Shown here in pieces: positions 41,513 to 53,236 of a stretch of 64,000 nt of DNA. This stretch comes from Ctena decussata (lineage: Eukaryota > Mollusca > Bivalvia > Lucinida > Lucinidae): the NCBI GenBank assembly GCA_963989385.1, contig OZ022511.1, positions 6,076,001-6,140,000 of the forward strand, written 5' to 3'. Each line of letters opens with the position of its first letter. The stretch's first letter is position 1. The notes under the pieces were generated by a model. That model saw only the letters and a list, made by a program, of their open reading frames with translations. It did not search any database and was not told the origin of the DNA. A program made the translations under genes and the position numbers.

Positions 41513-41750
41513 TTGAGCAGCGACACAACAATACCAACAAAAATGGCATGTGCACCCAGCGAAGACTTGGATCAGCCTAGGCATCAGCTCAGTAGGATCA
41601 GAGTGCTCGCATAGAGCTAGCTTAGACCCTTAGCTTCCCTTTAATCACACAGAAAAGACTGATCAGACTGGACAGCTGCACAGGCTGATCTGAGTCTTCA
41701 ATGGGTGCACATGCCACTTTGTTGGTTTTGTCATGTCACGTCTCATATCT
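41513..41750. mobile_element. Family C palindromic MITE
   Basis: TTGAGCAGCGACACAACAAT to TTTGTCATGTCACGTCTCA, with CACCCAGCGAAGACTTGGAT and GATCTGAGTCTTCAATGGGT arms. Confidence 0.7.
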
Positions 41751-42297
41751 TTGCAGTCTGCATCAAGATCTTTGCTTTCCACTTGTAGCTAGACCCCCAG
41801 ATGTACGGTATATTACTTAATTTGGTATCTGACTTAAAATTTTGAAGAGTAAATGAAATCTTACAAGTTGTTAATCAGCAAATAATTTTACTGAACTTTT
41901 ATCCCAGAATGTCCTCAAAACTACCCTTGTAGGGACTTGACTTCACTAATATGCTGGCTTATGTTCTATGGTTTAATGTGCTTCTTATAGTATCTGTTGT
42001 ATTCTGCGTGAACTTTTGGAATGGGAAATAGCTGTTAGATTTCTTCATTGGTGGAAATACTGTTTTGTATAAAATGTAATTGAATACATGGTAAGAAATA
42101 ATCATCTGACTTTGTTCTCTATGTATAAATTCCAAAACAGTGATTTAATTAAAACAAACACATTTCCAAATTATGCAGTTCCCTTTTTAAATGAAATGAG
42201 CCACAACATGCAAAAAAAGGATGCTTAAGGTAACCCTATTGCACTCAGAATTGCACTCTCAGCCATTCTGATTGTAGGAATTCACTGGCACACAAAA

Positions 42298-45250
42298 CAA
42301 GAGGACCAATGGTCCTGTAACTCACCTGACACTTGGTCCTGGTATACATTTTAATGCTTTTATACATGTATATAGCACCAGGTCAGGGGCAGATAACACC
42401 CCTCCCTTGGGGATTAATGTTGAGTCCCAATTCTATATACCAAGCCACAAGGTCATTGGGCCTTTGTTTCTGGACAAAGATTTCTGAAGGGTTTTTATCA
42501 TAAATGGGTGTGGCGGCCACCATGTTCATACGACCATGACCATCTGAACAAACTTTGATTCCTTTGCCCCAGTATTAAAGCTCCATAATATATGAAACAC
42601 AGTAATCATTTGTATAAACTATGATGGGCCTGAGTGCCCAATGCTACATACCGGTACCAAGTTTCAAGGTTATAGGCCTTTCGGTTCTCGAGAAAAAGAC
42701 GTTTGAAGAGTTTTTACCATATATGGGCATGGTGGCCATCTTGGTCAGGTGACCAAGACCATCTGAACAAACTATGGTTCCTTTAAGCCGGTGAAGCTCC
42801 ATATGAAATATGGCTTCAATTGACCCTAGTGGCCTCTGAGAAGATGTTTGAAAATGTTGACGGGTGACAGAATCTCAATGACCTTGTACAAAAGTCAAAG
42901 AATGACCTTGACCTTTAACGACAAAATATCTTCATCTGGTCATATATATGGTTCCATATATACCAAATAATATCTTCATCTGGTCATTTAGTCAACCATA
43001 TATACCATGTATTGTACCTAAGACTTAAATAGTTTCTGAGAAATCCACTGTATAAGCGTTTTCCCATATAAAAGCCTAACATACCAAAGTTGACCATGTC
43101 GTAAATTAATTCAAGGTCAACACATGGTCATCATTTGTATAAACTATGATGGGCCAGCATGCCCGATGCTACATACCAAGTTTCAAGGTCATAGGCCTTT
43201 TGGTTCTAGAGAAGAAGATTTTTGAAGGGTTTTTACCATATATGGGCATGGTGGCCATCTTGGTCATGTGACCCAGACCCCTGGTATAAACTTTCGTTCC
43301 CCCATCCCAGAGACTCCATATAAAATTTGGCTTCCAATCGGCCCAGTGGTTTCAGAGAAGAAGATGTTTGAAAATCTTGACGACGGATGGTCCAACCGAA
43401 TGACCTTGACCTTTAGTGACATAATATCTTCATCTGGTCATTTAGTCGACCATGTATACCAAGTATTGTACCTAATACTTAAATAGTTTCTGAGAAATCC
43501 ACTGTTTAAGCGTTTTCCCATATAAAAGCCTAACGTACCAAAGTTGACCATGCCGTAAATTAGATCAAGGTTGACGCAAGGTCATGATTTGTATCAAATA
43601 TGATCGGCCCGCATGCCTGATGCTACATACCAAGTTTCAAGGTCATAGGCCTTTTGGTTCTGGAGAAGTTTTTTGAAGGGTTTTTACCATATATGGGCAT
43701 GGCGGCCATCTTGGTCATGTGACCCAGACCCCGGGTATAAAATTTCGTTCCCCTATCCCACTGAGACTCCTTATGAAATTTGGCTTAAATCGGCCCAGTG
43801 GTTTCAGAGGAGAAGATGTTTGAAAATCTTGACGACGGATGGTCTGATGGAATGACCTTGACCTTTAGTGACATAATATCTTCATCTGGTCGTTTAGTCG
43901 ACCATGTATACCAAGTATTGTACCTTAGACTTAAATAGTTTCTGAGAAATCCACTGTTTAAGCGTTTTCCCATATAAAAGCCTAACATACCAAAGTTGAC
44001 CATCCCGTAAATTAGGTCAAGGTCAAGGCAAGGTCATGATTTGTATAAATTATGATGGGCCCCGCATGCCCGATGCTACATACCAAGTTTCAAGGTCATA
44101 GGCCTTTTGGTTCTGGAGAAGAAGATTTTTGAAAGGTTTTTACCATATATGGGCATTGCGGCCATCTTGGTCATGTGACCCAGACCCCAGGTATAAAATT
44201 TCGTTCCCCCATCCCACTGAGACTCCATATGAAATTTGGCTTCAATCGGCTCAGTGGTTTCAGAGGAGAAGATGTTTGAAAATCTTGACGACGGATGGTC
44301 CGACGGAATGACCTTGACCTTTAGTGACATGATATCTTCATCTGGTCATTTAGTCGACCATGTATACCAAGTATTGTACCTTAGACTTAAATAGTTTCTG
44401 AGAAATCCACTGTTTAAGCGTTTTCCCATATAAAAGCCTAACGTACCAAAGTTGACCATCCCGTAAATTAGGTCAAGGTCAACGCAAGGTCATGATTTGT
44501 ATAAATTATGATGGGCCCGCAAGCCCTATGCTACACACCAAGTTTCAAGGTCATAGGCCTTTTGGTTCTGGAGAAGATTTTTGAAGTGTTTTTACCATAT
44601 ATGGGCATGGTGGCCATCTTGGTCATGTGACCCAGACCCCTGGTATAAACTTTAGTTCCCCCATCCCACTGAGACTCCATATGAAATTTGGCTTCAATCG
44701 GCCCAGTGGTTTCAGAGGAGAAGATGTTTGAAAATCTTGACGACGGATGGTCAGACGGAATGACCTTGACCTTTAGTGACATAATATCTTCATCTGGTCA
44801 TTTAGTTGACCATGTATACCAAGTATTGTTCCTAATACTTAAATAGTTTCTGAGAAATCCACTGTTTAAGCGTTTTCCCATATAAAAGCCTAACGTACCA
44901 AAGTTGACCATGCCGTAAATTAGGTCAAGGTCAACGCAAGGTCATGATTTGTATAAGATATGATGGGCCCGCATGCCTGATGCTACATACCAAGTTTCAA
45001 GGTCATAGGCCTTTTGGTTCTGGAGAAGAAGATTTTTAAAGTTTTTTACCATATATGGGCATGGCGGCCATCTTGGTCATGTGACCAGGGCCAAATATAT
45101 AAACTTTCGTTCCCCCATCCTGTTATGGCTCCATATGAAATTTGGCTTCAATCGGCCTTGTGGTTTCTGAGAAGAAGATGTTTGAAAGTGTGGCCGACGC
45201 CGACAGACGACGGACCAAGGCTATACTATAAGCTCACCACAGGTGAGCAA
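42298..45250 (-). mobile_element. HINE-like element, family D copy 4, inverted, 455-bp units
   Basis: Minus-strand head AGCTTATAG-type with CTCACCTGTGGTGAGC (45231-45248) and CCGTCGTCTGTCGGCGTCGG, six or so units of about 455 bp carrying AAAGGTCAAGGTCATTC and CAAGATGGCCGCCATGCCC, tail GTCAGGTGAG, hairpin AGGACCATTGGTCCT and terminus CTTGTTTT at the low-coordinate end. Same subfamily as 21849-24021, opposite orientation. Frames at 43673-45541 are repeat-derived. Confidence 0.8.
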
Positions 45251-45649
45251 ATAAAGGCTGTAGCTAGGCTCGGAGAGGGATGCTTGTTGCCTGCCGAGAC
45301 CTGCCCATCATTTCTTTCAAACTTTTGGGGTTTAGCAACACTGAAGAAGTTAAATACAGAAACGTGCGTCTGTCGCATTAAATTTGGTACGAATACGTTT
45401 ATACGACCACATGGATTCATGGTCTTTGGCGCCGTGTGTCCGTCCAATGTCATTCAGTCTGTAATTGTGTCGTCGGTCAGTGCTGCCCAACCAGTATTTA
45501 TGCATAGATGTTTGAGGTTATGGTCTGGACATATGGTTTGAATCTTCGCTGTTTGCAAATACTTCTAAGCACCCTTTCTGCATGATGTGGCTCAACTGAG
45601 CTTTCACTTGCCCAAACCTACTGCATCAATGTAGAATCAACAGCTGTCA

Positions 45650-45835
45650 CAGAGCTCCAGCTAGGGAGTGAAAGGGATTATGTTTAATATATATTTTATC
45701 CAACGAAACATAAGCTGTGACTCCTCATTTGAACCGTCTCGGTGAGATGTTTCTAATGAGGGGTCACAACCTTAGTTCTTGTTGAGACATAAGAAAACTT
45801 CTTGAAATTATCCCTATTACCCACTACTGAGACAT
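45650..45835. mobile_element. Family A palindromic MITE, diverged
   Basis: AGAGCTCCAGCTAGGGAGTG, centre GAACCGTCTCGGTGAGATG, then AATGAGGGGTCACAACC; the right end is decayed. Confidence 0.6.
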
Positions 45836-46596
45836 TAAGCTGAATGAATGAATCTATGACAACTCACCGACAGACAACTGGCCGACAGGACAAGTTACAT
45901 ACTTTTTTCACCGACAACCAACTCACCGACACGACCACTGGCCGACAGGACAAGTCACAATTTTTAAAAAACTCACCGACGTTCGCCGACACTCACCGAC
46001 AGAATCTTTCCTAGAAGCATGAAAAAGAAATATTTTTTTGTTTTATTTATTTCCCGAACTGAACACAAATATGTAAATATGTCACGTATTAGTCTTTATC
46101 TATTATCATATCTGATAAGTGAAGTGTGCTAGACCTTCAATGTAGTCAAGGAAGTGTTCTCCTTCAGTACGCTCCGCATATGACTTTTCTCCGCGTTCAC
46201 GATCCTTTTTATACGCCCGTTTTGAAAAAACGAACGTATTATGTCATGGCGCTGTCCGTCCGTCCGTCCGTAAACATTCTTGTGCGCGCCATAACTCATT
46301 AACTGTTTGGGATATATTCATGATATTTGGTAGGAATATGTATTAGGTTGGGGGAACGTGTCGCGTACAGAAGTGGTTGCTCCCCCTTCCTTAGTTTCCA
46401 AGTTATGCCCCTTTGATCAATTTTTTCCCTGCAAGTCTTGTGCACGCCATAACTAGATAACCGTTTGGGATAACTTAATGAAACTTCATAGCAATGTGTA
46501 TGAAGACCCAACGATGTGTCGCGTACAACAATGGCTGCTCTCCCTTTCTTCATTTTAGAGTTACATCCCTTTCATTAGTTCTTGTTGACTATTTTT

Positions 46597-49500
46597 AGCT
46601 CACCTGGCCCGAAGGGCCATAGTGAGCTATTGTCATACCAAAGCGTCCGGCCTGCGTCCGTGCGTCGTCTGTCAACACTTGAAAACAAATATTCAAACAT
46701 CTTCTTCTGTAAAACTACTGTACCCATGGTTCTCAAATTTCACATGGAGCATGACCTGACTCCAGGGTCTCAGAATTGTAAAACTGGGTCAGGTTGAATA
46801 TCCAAGATGGCCACCGTTACTAAAAATAGCAAAATCATCTTCTCCAGAACCACTGGGTATATTTGTCTGAATTTTTGCATGAAACATCAGTGGAACATTG
46901 GTATTCAGAATTGTAAAAATGAAAAAAATCTGTAGCGTAGTTTTGTCGCAGTGACCTACTTTCTGTTTACGAGGGTAATTTTGTTCAAATGCCAATGTCA
47001 AAAAACAACTTATTTAAACAACTTCAAACAACTTCTTCTCTAAAACCACTGAACCCATGGGTCTCAAATTACACATGGAGCATTACCAGACTGCAGGGTT
47101 TCAAATTTGTAAAAGTGGGTCAGGTTGAGAATCCAAGATGGCCGCCATTTCTAAAAAAGTTTGCATGGAACATAAGTGGGACCTTGCAATTAAATTTTAT
47201 AAAAATAAAAAAAATCTGTAGCAGAATTAGGTCACAGTGACCTACTTAGCGTTTACAAGACCGAATTCGCTCAAATGTCAATATCTCAAGAAAACACAAA
47301 TGGATTCTGATAAGGTTTGGTCAGAAATGGTCCTTGAATGGAATTATTTCAAATTTGTGCCAACTTACTATCCAAGATGGCCACCAGGGGGGCTGTTACT
47401 AAAAATAGCACAAACATAAAAAATGACAATTTCCCAAGAACCCTTGAATGGAATTTGACTTATTTTGTTTCAGAATGTTCCTTGCATGAAGATGTTTTTA
47501 TTAATTGCGATTTGGCAATCCAAGATGGCCGCCATCTGCCGTTACTAAAAATAGCACAAAACATGAAAATGACAATATCTCAGTAACCACTGAATGGATT
47601 TTGACGAAATTTGTGGCAAAATGATTCTTGCATTGAGGTGTTTCAAACGTAACTAAATATAGACCAGTCATGTTGGCCTATGTTTCTAAAAATAGCAAAA
47701 TGTGAAAATTCGAAAATGTCAATAGAATTGGACTAATTTTGTGTCAGAATGGTCCTTTCATGAAGCCTTTGCGATTTCTTGCATTTTGGCATTCCAAGAT
47801 GGCTGCCATCTGCCGTTACTAAAAATAGCACAAAACATGAAACTGACAATATCTCCGTAACCCCTGAATGGATTTTGACGAAATTTGTGGCAAAATGATT
47901 CTTGCATTGAGATGTTTCAAGCATAACTTAATATAGACCAGTCATGTTGGCCTCTGTTACTAAGAATAGCAAAATGTGAAAATCAGAAAATCTCAATTTT
48001 GTGTCAGAATGGTCCATTCATGAAGCCTTTGCGATTTCTTGCATTTTGGCAATCTTAGATTGCTGCCATCTGCCGTTACTAAAAATTGCACAAAACATGA
48101 AAATGACAATATTTCAGTAACCCCTGAATGGATTTTGACAAAATTTGTGGCAAAATGATTCTGGCATTGAGATGTTTCAAAAATAGCCATCAGAGGAGAT
48201 GGCAAATCCCCCGACCGAAGGCCCCTTGCGCTTTGGTAAACACAGTGCCCTTCAAAACACATATAAATAGTATACTGTCATTCTTTTATGCTCCTTATTG
48301 ACAATATCTGTTTAACAAATGCATGATTATCTAAACTCAGACCAAAACAGTATGCCAGATTGCTAAAAAGAGGTAAAATCTCAAATAGCAACCATGTAGA
48401 CAATGTATTGCATATGATACATTAAACATTTCAAAAAGTGCGAATAACTTCTAAAGTACAAGCCCTACAAATCTAATTTTGAGCTCTCTAGTAAGTGAAT
48501 TTGGACAAAGAATCCAAATCTGAAAAAAAAAAAAATATATTTTTTTTGGGGGGGGGGGGGGGGGGGGACTCGGAAAAGTATGAAAGCAAGAGTTGTCATT
48601 CTTGTATGAGACAAACTGCCATGATCTAATCTCCATATCTGTGAAGTATCATAAAAATATTTCAAAGGGTATTCATGTTATGGAGCGGACACGAAATCAC
48701 ACCTAAAACCATCAAGGGGAAATAACTCAAAAACTTAGAAAGCAAGAGTTGTCATTCTTGATCGCGACACATCAGCATGACCTGTTCTACGTAACTATGA
48801 AGTATCATGAAAATCTTCCAAAGGGTATTCAAGTTATTGAGCGGACACGAAATTACACCTTAAACCATCAAGGGGAAATAACTCAAAAAGTAAGAAAGCA
48901 AGAGTTGTCATTCTTGTTCGCGACACATCGTCATGACCTGTTCTACATATCTGTGAAGTATCATGAAAATATTTCAAAAGGTATTCAAGCTATGGAGCGG
49001 ACACGAATTTACACCTAAAACCATCAAGGGGAAATAACTCCAAAAGTAAGAAAGCAAGAGTTGTCTTTCTTGTTCGCGACACATCGTCATGACCTGTTCT
49101 ACATATCTGTGAAGTATCATGAAAATATTTCAAAAGGTATTCAAGTTATAGAGTGGACACGAATTTACACCTAAAACCATCAAGGGGAAATAACTCAAAT
49201 AGTAAGAAAGCAAGAGTTGTCATTCTTATTCGCGACACATCGTCATGACCTGCTCTACATATCTGTGAAGTATCATGATAATATTCCAAAGGGTATTCAA
49301 GTTACAGAGCGGACACGAATCTGCCAAAAATTCACCAAAGGGGAGATAACTCAAAAATTACAAAAGCAAGAGTTACCATTCTTGCACGCGACACGTCGTC
49401 ATGACCTGTTCTACATAACTGTGAAGTATTATGAAAATATTCCAAATGGTATTCAAGATATGGAGCGGACAAGAAAATGTTTACGGACGGACAGACGGAC

Positions 49501-49933
49501 GGACGGACGGACAGACGGACAGACGGACGGACGGACGGACGCCAGGCTCATCGCTATATCCCCCGAACCTTTCGGTCGGGGGATAAAAATTAATAAATAT
49601 AGACCGGCCAAATTGGTCTCTTTTACTTAAAATAGAAAAATGTGAAAATTGAAAAATTAAAATGGAACTGGACCAGTTTATGTCAGAATGGTCCTTGCAT
49701 GAAGGCTTTTGATTTTTTGTATTTTGGCATTCCAAGATGGCCTCCATCTGCCATTTCTAAAAATAGTGCAAAACATGAAATGGCAATATCTCAGTGACCA
49801 CTGAATAGATTTTGATGAAATTTATGGCAAAATGATTCTTGCAAATCTCAAAGTAATTGGACCAATTTTGTGTCAGAATGCTCCGTGGCAAAATAGTCAG
49901 GTGAGCGATATCAGGCCCATTTGGGCCTCTTGT
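46597..49933 (+). mobile_element. HINE-like element, family D copy 5, inside family H copy 2
   Basis: Head AGCTCACCTGGCCCGAAGG, GTCCGTGCGTCG, units with AATCCAAGATGGCCGCCAT and CAGTAACCxCTGAATGGATT, tail GTCAGGTGAGC, hairpin AGGCCCATTTGGGCCT, terminus CTTGTTG. Itself interrupted by 48179-49588. Confidence 0.75.
48179..49588 (-). mobile_element. HINE-like element, family J (ATCCCCCGACCGAA), inverted
   Basis: Minus-strand head hairpin ATCCCCCGACCGAAAGGTTC at 49558-49583, then GTCCGTCCGTCCGTCTGTCC, then about six units of roughly 155 bp (GTATCATGAAAATATTTCAA, AAGCAAGAGTTGTCATTCTT), tail CTTCGGTCGGGGGAT complementary to the head, hairpin GCCATCTCCTCTGATGGC (48186-48203), terminus TATTTTT. Inserted in family D copy 5. 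A G-tract sits at about 48549-48568. Confidence 0.72.
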
Positions 49934-49962
49934 TGTGTATACTAACTTTGTGCATACCTTAA

Positions 49963-50497
49963 AGGTAGGTTCCTGTACATTGGAATGAATCATAATTTTG
50001 ATGATTTTTACCTAAGTTGTTGGAAAGTACTTATAGAACGGCAGTGAGTAAGTTTCACTAAAAAGTGTAAATCAAAAAATCTTAGAAGAGTCATTTTGCA
50101 AGGGATTTCCTAACTCTGCTTTGCACACCAGTTAACGCTATTTTTAGTTCGCGCCAAAAATAGATAACGCAGCTGACGTCATCCTGCATTGCATATCGGG
50201 ATAGTTTTAACCCATACGCCATGCCAGGACCTCTAGAAGAGCTCAAGGCAAGAGAAGATTAACCGTTGGCATATGACATCAGAAATTCTGCTCTTATAGA
50301 TATACAACATAATTATTTTTAGAACTGGAATTCCAACAAAAGAAAATAAACCAAAGGGAAAACAGCTATTTTCTACAACATCTGAAGATTTTCTCAGTAG
50401 CAACAAAATCAGAAAAATAAGAGAATTCAATACTAACCAGAAAAAGCAGAAATTATTTTGTGAACATAATTGTTATCGCTAGTCCAGGAACCTACCT
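49963..50497. mobile_element. TTAA-flanked MITE (AGGTAGGTTCCTG ends)
   Basis: 13-bp perfect inverted ends AGGTAGGTTCCTG / CAGGAACCTACCT, flanked by TTAA at 49959-49962 and 50498-50501. The related family H copy at 24908-24915 shows the empty site (GCATACATTAACT), with a single TTAA. 535 bp, no transposase. Confidence 0.85.
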
Positions 50498-51369
50498 TTA
50501 ACTTGGTAACCGTTTTGAATATCATGATGAAACTTTATAACAATGTGCATGATCACAAGACAGTGTGTCACATATAAGAATGGTTGCTCCCCCTATGTCA
50601 ATTTTGGAGTAACCTCCCTTTGATTAGTATATTTTAGGCGTTTCTCATTCACTCCCTATCTCCTTAAACTTTTGAAATATTAGAATGAAACTTTGTAGGT
50701 GTATAATAATGAGGCACTGTATCCTGAGCAAGAACCACAACTCTGGCTTACTTACTGAATTACCTGCCCTTGCATACATATCCTGTTTACTCTGTAATAT
50801 TTCAACTGTTTAAAATATTGTAGTGATGCCAAGGGAATGTAATACAACCAAGATGGGTATATCTAGTATATTTAGTTTATCTCCTTTGACTTGATATACT
50901 AATGTTGAATATTTAAATATAATGCTGAATTCATTTATTATAGAGTGGTTGCCTCTGTTTGTCTGTCTGTCTGTCCGTTTGTAAACAGTCTTGTTCATTC
51001 TGTAACTCCTTTATGACATTTAAAGGGCGTATCATGCGCCGCTTGCGAAGCCCTTGTTATATATGTAACCATTGAAACCCAATTTGTTTTTTTCCCCTTT
51101 GAGATCAGATGTACGAAAACCCGGTCGCCATTCTTTAGGGATTATTGAAGTTGTATTCACTTTTGTAAAGAAATATAATAGGGTTTTGTCTGTGAGTTGT
51201 CGTGTCGGTGACTTGTCTTTGTCGATCAGTTGTCGTGTCGGTGAATATTTTTTTGTCTGTCAGTTTTTATCTGCGAGTTGACTTTCGGTCAGTTGTCTGT
51301 CGGTGAGTTGTCGTGTAGTGGAATGAATACACCTATATAGTTTGCTATTTTCATGAGAGATGACTTTTT

Positions 51370-52145
51370 AAGATGAATGGATAAACTTTTGGGGAAACAA
51401 CTCTGCCATTTTCATCCAATTTAGGAGCATATTCTTTCCTATATGGGTAAGGGCTTCTGTGGAGAAGCAACTCTGCCATTTTCGTCCCATCTAAGAGCAA
51501 ATTCTTTCCTATATAGGTAAGGGCATCTTCGGGGAAGCAACTCTGCCATTTTCTGAGAGAGTTTGAGAGTTTTATTTTTGACCAAAACCCCTAGCCAGGG
51601 TACAAGTCACAAACATGTAGACAATTATAAACATGAAAACATTTTTTCATCCCATTTAGGAGCAAATTCTTTCCTTTATGAGTAAGGGCATCTCTGGGGT
51701 AGCAACTCTGCCATTTTCATCCCATCTAGAAGCAAATTCTTTCCTATATGGGTAAGGGCTTCTCAGGTGAAGCAACTCTGCCATTTTCATCCCATCTAGT
51801 AGCAAATTCTTTCCTATATGAGTTGGGGCTTCTCTGGGGAACAACTCGGCCATTTTAATTCTTTAGCCCATCTAGGAGCAAATTCTTTCCTAATGAGAAA
51901 AGGCTTCTTTGGTGAAGCAACTCTGCCATTTTTATTCTTCATCCCTTCTAGGAGCAAATTCTTTCCTATATGAGTAAGCACATCTTTGGGGAAGCAATTC
52001 TGCCATTTCCATTTTTCATCCATTCTAGGAGCAAATTCATTCCTTTATGAGTTAGGGCATCTCTGGGGAAGTAACTCTGCCATTTTCATTTTACCTAGTA
52101 GCAAACTCATTCCTCTAAAAGTAAGGGCTTCCATCTTCTAGGGAA
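51370..52145. repeat. Roughly 70-bp minisatellite (family N-derived)
   Basis: About ten units with AGCAACTCTGCCATTTTCAT, CATCTAGGAGCAAATTCTTT and CCTATATGAGTAAGGGCTTC, interrupted by about 90 bp of unrelated DNA at 51556-51648. It appears to be an expansion of the family N core. Overlapping 61-69 aa frames are artefacts. Confidence 0.75.
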
Positions 52146-52170
52146 GCAAACAGGAAGTCATAAAAAAAAA

Positions 52171-52407
52171 TGAGCCGCAACACAAGAAAACCAACAATAT
52201 GGTTATGCGCCCAGCGCAGACTCAGATCAGCCTGGGCATCCGCCCAGTCTGATCAGAGTCTTCGCTATGCGGTCGGAGGTAGCTTAGATCCTTAGCTATC
52301 CTTTAAGCGCTTAGGGAAGAGTCTCATCATACCGGCTGGATGCCAAGGCTGATCTGGGTCTACACTGGGCACACAACCACTTTGTTGGTTTTGTCGTGTC
52401 GCAGCTC
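52171..52407. mobile_element. Family C palindromic MITE
   Basis: TGAGCCGCAACACAAGAAAAC to TTTGTCGTGTCGCAGCTCA with ACTCAGATCAGCCTGGGCAT and CAAGGCTGATCTGGGTC arms. Confidence 0.75.
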
Positions 52408-52811
52408 AAATCCCCTTGTAAAAATGGCAGAAAAAGACACCTCATCAAAAGTTACCCACCACATGAGTCAGCGCGCAGTTTTTACTCTATTATTACATGT
52501 ATTTTGCATAAATGTCTAAACAACCAAGAAAGCAGATGACAAAATTTACGTCTACAAAATTTCAGTAAATATTTCAGTCAAGCTATATTGAGAATTCAAA
52601 AAAATAAAGGGCAAACAGTGCAGATCCAGATGTGGTGGTTTATTATGAGCCGCCTCGTCTGGATCTACGCTGTTTGACAATTTAACTTTTTCAGAAAAAA
52701 AAATCAATTCTGAAAAGAATGAATGGTGCTGCTGAAAACAGAAAAAGTTTACAATAATTTATTTCAAACCTTTATCCATGTTACATGACTACCAGATAAA
52801 ACAGTGCTATT

Positions 52812-53000
52812 AAGGTGAAGGGGTACACCACCACATCTTTTCACCATTTTTACTTCATGGGGAACAACTTTTGTGACTTCTGTTTGCTTCCCTGGGAAAC
52901 AAATCCCTTCCAAAATAGAGTCTACTCTTAATAGGAAAGAATTTGCTCCTCCTGGAGCAAATTCTTTCCTTTATGAGTAAGACCCATAGTGAATGGAAGC
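52812..53000. repeat. Family N repeat
   Basis: TTAAGGTGAAGGGGTACACC start, ATTTGCTCCTCCTGGAGCAA palindrome at about 52940-52960, then ATTCTTTCCTTTATGAGTAA. Non-coding. Confidence 0.5.
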
Positions 53001-53236
53001 AAAACTGAAAATGGAAGAGTTGCTTTCCCTGAAAGTGTCTGACATGGAAAACCCATATTTTGGTACATGTAAATGCAAACAGCAAAGGCCCTATGAATGA
53101 ATGAAGATCTGTACATTGTGCTCAGGACTTCTGCTTCTTGTGGTATGTTTTCTGGAAGCACAACACTTAAAGCGCCATAAACAGAAACATTGAATTAAAC
53201 ACCAAAGATAAAAATATTGAATATTAAGTGCCAAAG

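Larger units (their letters stand above)
38302..42297. other. EP400 3' UTR and intergenic DNA
   Basis: No coding sequence is supported. Holds the 3' UTR with its AATAAA, a family N repeat (38676-38908), a second N-like stretch (39480-39620), the split family A MITE with two TTAA elements (39694-41233) and a family C MITE (41513-41750). Confidence 0.7.
46211..51058 (+). mobile_element. HINE-like element, family H copy 2, interrupted
   Basis: Head ATACGCCCGTTTTGAAAAAA with GTCCGTCCGTCCGTCC, and tail AAAGGGCGTATCATGCGCCG, hairpin GCTTGCGAAGC, CCTTGTT. It aligns to 24475-26056 apart from two insertions (46597-49933 and 49963-50497). Confidence 0.75.
45854..51320. mobile_element. Outer element with CACCGACA-rich inverted ends, hAT-like 8-bp duplication
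   Basis: Ends share GACAACTCACCGACAGACAACTG-type inverted repeats (left near 45858, right near 51290-51311 in complement) within arms of CACCGACA / TGTCGGTG repeats. GAATGAAT borders both ends (45846-45853 and 51321-51328), an 8-bp duplication as hAT elements make, although the left copy lies in a short GAAT run. Most of the interior is later insertions. No transposase remains. Confidence 0.55.

Noticed and set aside
45014..45541. 175-aa frame at 45014
   Set aside because: Its first half is family D repeat read backwards and the second half is unique flank. It crosses the element boundary.
49217..49630. 137-aa frame ending in arginine/threonine/aspartate/glycine repeats
   Set aside because: The frame runs through family J tandem units and a GGAC microsatellite. 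No gene.
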